The position numbers and the translations under genes were made by a program. From NCBI RefSeq assembly GCF_965213555.1, contig NZ_OZ243890.1, positions 3,534,001 through 3,598,000 on the forward strand: a DNA stretch of 64,000 nt, in the 5' to 3' direction. Below the pieces are notes generated by a model, which had not been told where the DNA came from, ran no database searches, and saw nothing but the letters and a program-made list of their open reading frames with translations. Shown here piece after piece: positions 59,672-64,000 of the stretch; positions within the stretch are counted from its first letter, which is position 1; every line of letters starts with the position of its first letter. This DNA comes from Acuticoccus sp965213555. GTDB lineage: Bacteria; Pseudomonadota; Alphaproteobacteria; Rhizobiales; Amorphaceae.

Positions 59672-60306
59672 TGGACGAGTTTCACGACGTGAGGTTCCCG
59701 CTCGCCGTCTCATTCGGCGCGACGGGAGGACCCGAGCGGCGCACGGAGATCGTGACGTTGGGCTCGGGCCAGGAAGAGCGCAACCAGCGGTGGGCGATGA
59801 GCCGTCGCCGCTACGACGCAGGAACGGGAGTTCGAAACAGTGACGATCTCGCAGTGGTGGTCGACTTTTTTGAGGAGCGTCGAGGGCGCCTTTATGGATT
59901 CCGATACCGCGATCCGCTCGACCACAAGAGCTGCGCGCCGAGCGATCAACCGTCTGCGCAGGACCAGCTTCTGGGCGTCGGTGACGGGTCTCGCGTCGCG
60001 TTTCAGCTGATCAAGCAGTACGGCGACGAGTTCGCGCCGTACGACCGTCCCATCGTCCTCCCGGTCGCTGGGACCCTGCTTGTGGAGGTCGGGGGAGTGA
60101 CCCGCGTCGAGGGCGGCGACTTCACGCTCGAGAAGGGGCTCATCACGTTCCGACCGGAGGTCGTTCCGCAGGAGGGCCAGGCGGTCACCGCCGGCTACCA
60201 GTTCGACGTGCCCGTGCGCTTCGAAACCGATCGGTTGGAGATCAATCTGTCGCGCGTGGCTTCTGGCTCGATCCCCTCCATCCCTGTCGTGGAGATCACG
60301 CTATGA
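59671..60306 (+). CDS. GTA distal tail protein (g12, DUF2460)
   Basis: A 211-residue protein of the DUF2460/TIGR02217 family, with F-H-D-V-R-F-P-L-A-V-S-F-G-A near residue 3, R-R-Y-D-A-G-T-G-V-R near 46, and Y-G-F-R-Y-R-D-P-L-D-H near 75. The conserved closing segment is S-I-P-S-I-P-V-V-E. It forms the hexameric ring joining the tail tube to the baseplate. The ATG shares a base with the g11 stop. Confidence 0.92.
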   Translation: MDEFHDVRFPLAVSFGATGGPERRTEIVTLGSGQEERNQRWAMSRRRYDAGTGVRNSDDLAVVVDFFEERRGRLYGFRYRDPLDHKSCAPSDQPSAQDQLLGVGDGSRVAFQLIKQYGDEFAPYDRPIVLPVAGTLLVEVGGVTRVEGGDFTLEKGLITFRPEVVPQEGQAVTAGYQFDVPVRFETDRLEINLSRVASGSIPSIPVVEITL

Positions 60307-61154
60307 GGGCGATCCCCGGGAACCTCCAGGCGCACCTTAGCGTCGGCGTGACGACGCTGTGCCGCTGTTGGCAGGTCGAGCGCACGGACGGCGTCGTTCT
60401 CGGCTTCACCGACCACGATGGGCCGGTGGCATTCGACGGGATCGTGCACTCTGCGATGTCGGGCCTTGCCTCGACCGGCGACGTCACCCGGACCGGGCTC
60501 GGCGTCGGCGGGCTGGAGATCGCAGGCGCGTTGTCCTCGGCGGGGCTCGACGCCGGGGAACTCGAATCCGGGTGGTACGACTTCGCGCGTGTGAGGTTGT
60601 GGCTCGTCAACTGGGCGGACGTGACCGAACGCGTCCTCCTACGCTCGGGCACCCTCGGCGAGGTGACCCGCGAGGATGGTGCGTTCCGCGCCGAGGTGCG
60701 CGGGCCAGCGCAGGCACTGGAGACGGTGCGCGGACGCGTGTTCACCCACGCCTGCGACGCAGACCTCGGCGACGAGCGCTGTCGGGTCGACCTCGCTGCG
60801 CTGGCCCGCGAGGCGACCGTGATCGCCGTCAACGGCCCGCGAGTGACGGTAGAGGGGCTCGTCGACGCGCACAGCGGCACGTTCTTCGACGGCTCGCTTC
60901 AGGTCCTCACCGGCGAGGCGGTCGGCGCTCGAGCGGCGATCGCCGTGCACGGTCGGGATGTTCACGGAACGGTGCTGCGCCTGCGTACGGCGGTTCTCCG
61001 CCTTGCGAGCGGTGATGTCGTGAGGCTGAGCGCCGGTTGCGACAAGCGCTTTGCCACGTGCCGCGATCGATACTCCAACACCGCCAACTATCAGGGCTTC
61101 CCCCATCTGCCGGGCAACGATCGCGCGTTCGCCTACGCCCGGGGAAACTCGTGA
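60303..61154 (+). CDS. GTA baseplate hub with cysteine motif (g13, DUF2163)
   Basis: A 283-residue hub protein of the DUF2163/BR0599 family. Conserved Cys residues occur in H-A-C-D-A-D-L-G-D-E-R-C near residue 150 and in S-A-G-C-D-K-R-F-A-T-C-R-D-R-Y near 245, followed by N-T-A-N-Y-Q-G-F-P-H-L-P-G. In the Rhodobacter particle the corresponding cysteines hold an iron-sulfur cluster in the baseplate. The ATG at 60303 overlaps the g12 stop (ATGA). Confidence 0.92.
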   Translation: MRAIPGNLQAHLSVGVTTLCRCWQVERTDGVVLGFTDHDGPVAFDGIVHSAMSGLASTGDVTRTGLGVGGLEIAGALSSAGLDAGELESGWYDFARVRLWLVNWADVTERVLLRSGTLGEVTREDGAFRAEVRGPAQALETVRGRVFTHACDADLGDERCRVDLAALAREATVIAVNGPRVTVEGLVDAHSGTFFDGSLQVLTGEAVGARAAIAVHGRDVHGTVLRLRTAVLRLASGDVVRLSAGCDKRFATCRDRYSNTANYQGFPHLPGNDRAFAYARGNS

Positions 61155-61579
61155 GGCGGACGACGGTGGCGACCACCGCGCGCGAGTGGATCGGCACGCC
61201 ATACCATCATCAGGCCTCGCGCCGCGGTGCTGGGTGCGACTGCCTGGGGCTCGTGCGCGGGGTGTGGCGGGAGCTGTTCGGCACCGAGCCCGAGGCCGCA
61301 CCGCCTTACTCCCCGGACTGGGCAGAAGCCGTCGGTGAGGAGACCCTGCTGCAGGCCGCGAGCCGGCACTTCGTCCCGACCGATGCAGTGCGCGATGGCT
61401 CGCTCCTCGTGTTCCGTTGGAAGGCCGGGACGCCGGCAAAGCACGTCGGGATCGCCGTCAACGCGGCGCGGTTCGTGCACGCCTACGACGCGGCAGGACG
61501 CGCGGTCGAGGGCGAGCTCTGCGCGATGTGGCGCCGCCGCCTCGTCGCGACTTACGACTTTCCGGGAGTGACGGACTGA
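61151..61579 (+). CDS. GTA NlpC/P60-type cell-wall peptidase (g14)
   Basis: A 142-residue hydrolase of the NlpC/P60 fold. The catalytic Cys is in G-C-D-C-L-G-L-V (Cys31), the His in A-K-H-V-G-I-A-V (His98), and a third polar position in F-V-H-A-Y-D. It likely cuts peptidoglycan when the particle injects DNA. The GTG at 61151 overlaps the g13 stop; the in-frame upstream stretch is a shadow. Confidence 0.9.
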   Translation: MRRTTVATTAREWIGTPYHHQASRRGAGCDCLGLVRGVWRELFGTEPEAAPPYSPDWAEAVGEETLLQAASRHFVPTDAVRDGSLLVFRWKAGTPAKHVGIAVNAARFVHAYDAAGRAVEGELCAMWRRRLVATYDFPGVTD

Positions 61580-64000
61580 TGGCAACGCTTGTGCTGCAGG
61601 CGGCCGGACAGGCCGTCGGTGGGTTCCTCGGCCCGGTTGGGGCCGTCGTCGGTCGAGCCGCGGGGGCGCTCGCCGGCAACCTGATCGACCAGCAACTCTT
61701 CGGGCCGCGCCAGCCGACCCGCTCCATTGGGCGCATCGACGACCTCACGGTGCAGACGGCGTCCGAGGGCAACCCGATCCCCAAGGTGTTCGGTCGGATG
61801 CGGCTCGCCGGCACGGTCATCTGGGCCACCGACTTCGAGGAGCGGGCGTCGACGAGTGCCGTTGGCGGGAAGGGTGGTGGCAGCGCGGGCAGCGTCCGTG
61901 AGTACAGCTACACGGTGAACTTCGCGGTCGGCCTCTGCGAGGGCCCGATCGCCCGGGTCGGCCGCGTGTGGGCCGACGGCGAGCCCATGGACCTGACCCG
62001 GGTTTCCCATCGCGTCTACACCGGGACGCCGGATCAGGACGTCGATCCCCTGATCGAGGCGATCGAGGGGACCGCGCCGGCCTACCGCAACCTTGCTTAC
62101 GTGGTGTTCGAGGGCCTGCCGGTGGGCCCGTACGGGAACCGTCTGCCGCAGCTGACCTTCGAGGTGCTGCGTCCCGTGGGTCAGCTCGAGACCGAGGTCC
62201 GCGCCATCACGATGATCCCCGGTGCCACAGAGTTCGGGTACGATCCGGAGTTGGTGCGGCGGCGCGTCGGCCCCGGCGAGGCGATCGCCGACAACCGCCA
62301 CCTCGGCGTTGCCGACACGGACCTCGAGGCGTCCCTCGACGAGCTCGTTGCCTTGTGCCCGAACCTCGAGCGGGTTGCGCTCGTCGTGGCTTGGTTCGGC
62401 GACGACCTGAGGGCCGGCGAATGCACGCTGCGCCCGAAGGTCGAAGGGCGCCACCGTGACACCAACGTCCCGTGGTTCGTCGCCGAGCACGATCGCGGGT
62501 CCGCGACGCTCGTCAGCCAGGATGCCGCTGGGCGCTCGTACTACGGCGGCACTCCTTCGGACGGGTCCGTGCTCCGCGCCATCCGCGCGATCAAGGCTCG
62601 TGGTCTCAAGGTGGTGTTCTACCCGTTCGTCTTGATGGATGTTCCTCCCGGCAACGGCCTCGTTGATCCCTACGGCGGCGAGGAGCAGGCGCCCTTCCCG
62701 TGGCGTGGGCGCATTACGGTGCGGCCCGACGGGAACACCGACGCGGACGTTGCTATCCAGCGCTTCGTGGGTGCGGCGTCCGCCGCGCAGTTTTCCGGCG
62801 CAGAGGAGCGCGTCAGCTACTCCGGTCCACAGGAGTGGTCGCTGCGGCGGATGGTGCTGCACTATGCGCAGCTCACGCAGCAGGCAGGCGGCGTCGATGC
62901 GTTCCTGATCGGCTCCGAGCTGGTCGGGCTGACCCGGGTGCGAGGGGCCAGCGACTATCCATTCGTCGCCGCGCTTGCTGAGCTCGCGGACGACGTTCGC
63001 ATGATCGTCGGCCCGGCCACGAAGATCTCCTACGCGGCGGATTGGTCGGAGTACTTTGGTCATCAGGTATCCGGCGAAGACTTTGTCTTCCACCTCGACC
63101 CGCTGTGGGCGAGCCCGAACATCGACTTCATCGGCATCGACAACTACTGGCCGCTGTCGGATTGGCGGGATGGCGACCACCTCGACGCGGCGAATGCAGC
63201 CGACGTTTACGACGCCGCCTACTTGAGCGGAAACATCTCTGGCGGCGAGGGGTACGACTGGTTCTACGCCGATGCCGCGGCGAGGGCGGCGCAGGTGCGC
63301 ACACCCATCGTCGACGAGGCCTACGGCAAGCCGTGGCTGTACCGCTTCAAGGACCTCGCAGGCTGGTGGGGAAGCCGGCACCATGACCGCATCGCCGGAG
63401 TGGAGCGCGCGCAGCCCACGGCCTGGGAACCTGGGTCGAAGCCGATCTGGTTCACCGAGGTTGGCTGCCCGGCGGTCGACCGTGGCTCGAACCAGCCGAA
63501 CGTCTTCTACGACCCAAAGAGCGTGGAGTCGGCGCTGCCCTACTACTCGCATGGGCGGCGCGACGATGCGATGCAGCGGGCCTACCTGGCTGCCATGCTT
63601 AGCGTGTTCGGGACGTCGAGCCCGCAGAGCGCAGCCAACCCGGTCTCGGCTGTCTATGGAGGGCGGATGGTTGAACCGTCGGCGATCCACGTGTGGACCT
63701 GGGACGCGCGGCCCTGGCCGGCGTTCCCCCATCGTCAGGACATCTGGGCGGACGGCACCAACTGGGAGCGCGGCCACTGGGTCAACGGTCGCTTCGGTGG
63801 GCTGCCGCTCGATGGGCTCGTCGCAGCGCTGTTCGGGTGCTGGGGCCTCGATGCGCCCTCCGTCGAGGGTGTGCCCGTGGTGCTAGACGGCTTCCTTGTT
63901 TCTGGGCCGACCAGCCTTCGCGCGGTGCTCGAGCCGCTGCTGGCCGCAGTTTGTGCGGTCGCAGCGGACACTGGGACCGAGCTGCGCATCGTGGGGCTGT
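61579..64000 (+). CDS. GTA host-specificity megatron protein (g15), 3' end missing
   Basis: The start of a very large tail-fibre protein; 807 codons are in the window before the right edge cuts it. It opens M-A-T-L-V-L-Q-A-A-G, has an N-terminal Gly/Ala-rich membrane-like segment, then P-I-P-K-V-F-G-R-M-R-L-A-G-T near residue 60. From about residue 420 comes the GTA TIM-barrel-like domain, with D-F-I-G-I-D-N-Y-W-P-L-S-D-W and P-I-W-F-T-E-V-G-C-P-A-V-D, resembling glycoside hydrolase catalytic strands. In Rhodobacter this protein forms the tail tip that meets the recipient cell. The ATG at 61579 overlaps the g14 stop. Confidence 0.93.
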   Translation, partial: MATLVLQAAGQAVGGFLGPVGAVVGRAAGALAGNLIDQQLFGPRQPTRSIGRIDDLTVQTASEGNPIPKVFGRMRLAGTVIWATDFEERASTSAVGGKGGGSAGSVREYSYTVNFAVGLCEGPIARVGRVWADGEPMDLTRVSHRVYTGTPDQDVDPLIEAIEGTAPAYRNLAYVVFEGLPVGPYGNRLPQLTFEVLRPVGQLETEVRAITMIPGATEFGYDPELVRRRVGPGEAIADNRHLGVADTDLEASLDELVALCPNLERVALVVAWFGDDLRAGECTLRPKVEGRHRDTNVPWFVAEHDRGSATLVSQDAAGRSYYGGTPSDGSVLRAIRAIKARGLKVVFYPFVLMDVPPGNGLVDPYGGEEQAPFPWRGRITVRPDGNTDADVAIQRFVGAASAAQFSGAEERVSYSGPQEWSLRRMVLHYAQLTQQAGGVDAFLIGSELVGLTRVRGASDYPFVAALAELADDVRMIVGPATKISYAADWSEYFGHQVSGEDFVFHLDPLWASPNIDFIGIDNYWPLSDWRDGDHLDAANAADVYDAAYLSGNISGGEGYDWFYADAAARAAQVRTPIVDEAYGKPWLYRFKDLAGWWGSRHHDRIAGVERAQPTAWEPGSKPIWFTEVGCPAVDRGSNQPNVFYDPKSVESALPYYSHGRRDDAMQRAYLAAMLSVFGTSSPQSAANPVSAVYGGRMVEPSAIHVWTWDARPWPAFPHRQDIWADGTNWERGHWVNGRFGGLPLDGLVAALFGCWGLDAPSVEGVPVVLDGFLVSGPTSLRAVLEPLLAAVCAVAADTGTELRIVGL

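Noticed and set aside
51674..64000. Interpretation of the phage-like genes as a prophage
   Set aside because: Gene order, short tape measure and g10/g10.1/g12-g15 families match gene transfer agents. No integrase, replication or repressor gene accompanies them in the window.

Overview
This window comes from a high-GC alphaproteobacterial chromosome, most likely of the order Hyphomicrobiales (Rhizobiales). That rests on the very GC-rich third codon positions, an ATP12-type F1-ATPase chaperone, DUF1491 and DUF5330 proteins, an N-acetylglutaminylglutamine amide (NAGGN) operon, and a gene transfer agent (GTA) cluster in the Rhodobacter capsulatus gene order. I saw no tRNA, rRNA or CRISPR array.

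Layout. 1-9.8 kb (mostly minus strand) carries the two propionyl-CoA carboxylase subunits (pccA, pccB), an AidB-like acyl-CoA dehydrogenase, a convergent DCC/HTTM pair and an ATP12 chaperone; the first codons of an acylphosphatase gene are cut by the left edge. 10-17.3 kb has a VIT-type metal transporter, then on the plus strand three capsule-export-like genes (a KpsT-like ATPase with degraded catalytic motifs, a KpsE-like co-polymerase and a Wza/KpsD-like lipoprotein, with no permease) and a complete TRAP transporter (dctPQM). An IS3-family element (17446-18696) with a frameshifted transposase lies between two copies of a palindromic repeat. 18.8-32.3 kb holds a DMT transporter, an Atm1-like ABC exporter, a PadR-controlled RND efflux operon divergent from speD-speE (spermidine synthesis), a second ABC exporter and an EAL phosphodiesterase.

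32.4-40.5 kb completes the propionyl-CoA route: meaB plus both methylmalonyl-CoA mutase subunits. A cytidine deaminase gene overlapping the mutase operon has lost its C terminus by frameshift. An IlvD/Edd dehydratase lies in between. With pccA and pccB, the window can carry propionyl-CoA to succinyl-CoA, except for the epimerase, which is not seen here. 40.6-49.8 kb carries an M20 dipeptidase, an HdeD-like membrane protein, the NAGGN osmolyte operon (asnO, ngg, M42 peptidase) running into RNase D, xanthine-guanine phosphoribosyltransferase and small exported proteins.

49.9-64 kb is a peptidoglycan-binding protein, DUF1491 and UPF0260 genes, then a near-complete GTA structural cluster (g1 to g15, the last cut by the right edge) in tightly overlapping order. 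Two features are unusual. A promoter-two-hairpin-U-tract unit of about 100 nt lies in front of g1 and looks like a small RNA or attenuator. Two further strong terminator-like hairpins sit inside the cluster, after g2 and after g5. An extra 58-codon gene lies between g3.5 and g4.

Four genes are interrupted or altered by apparent single-base shifts (the 2.3-2.8 kb hypothetical gene, the IS3 transposase, cdd) or by a local duplication (3' end of the ABC exporter at 31.5 kb). The first three could be real decay or assembly errors.
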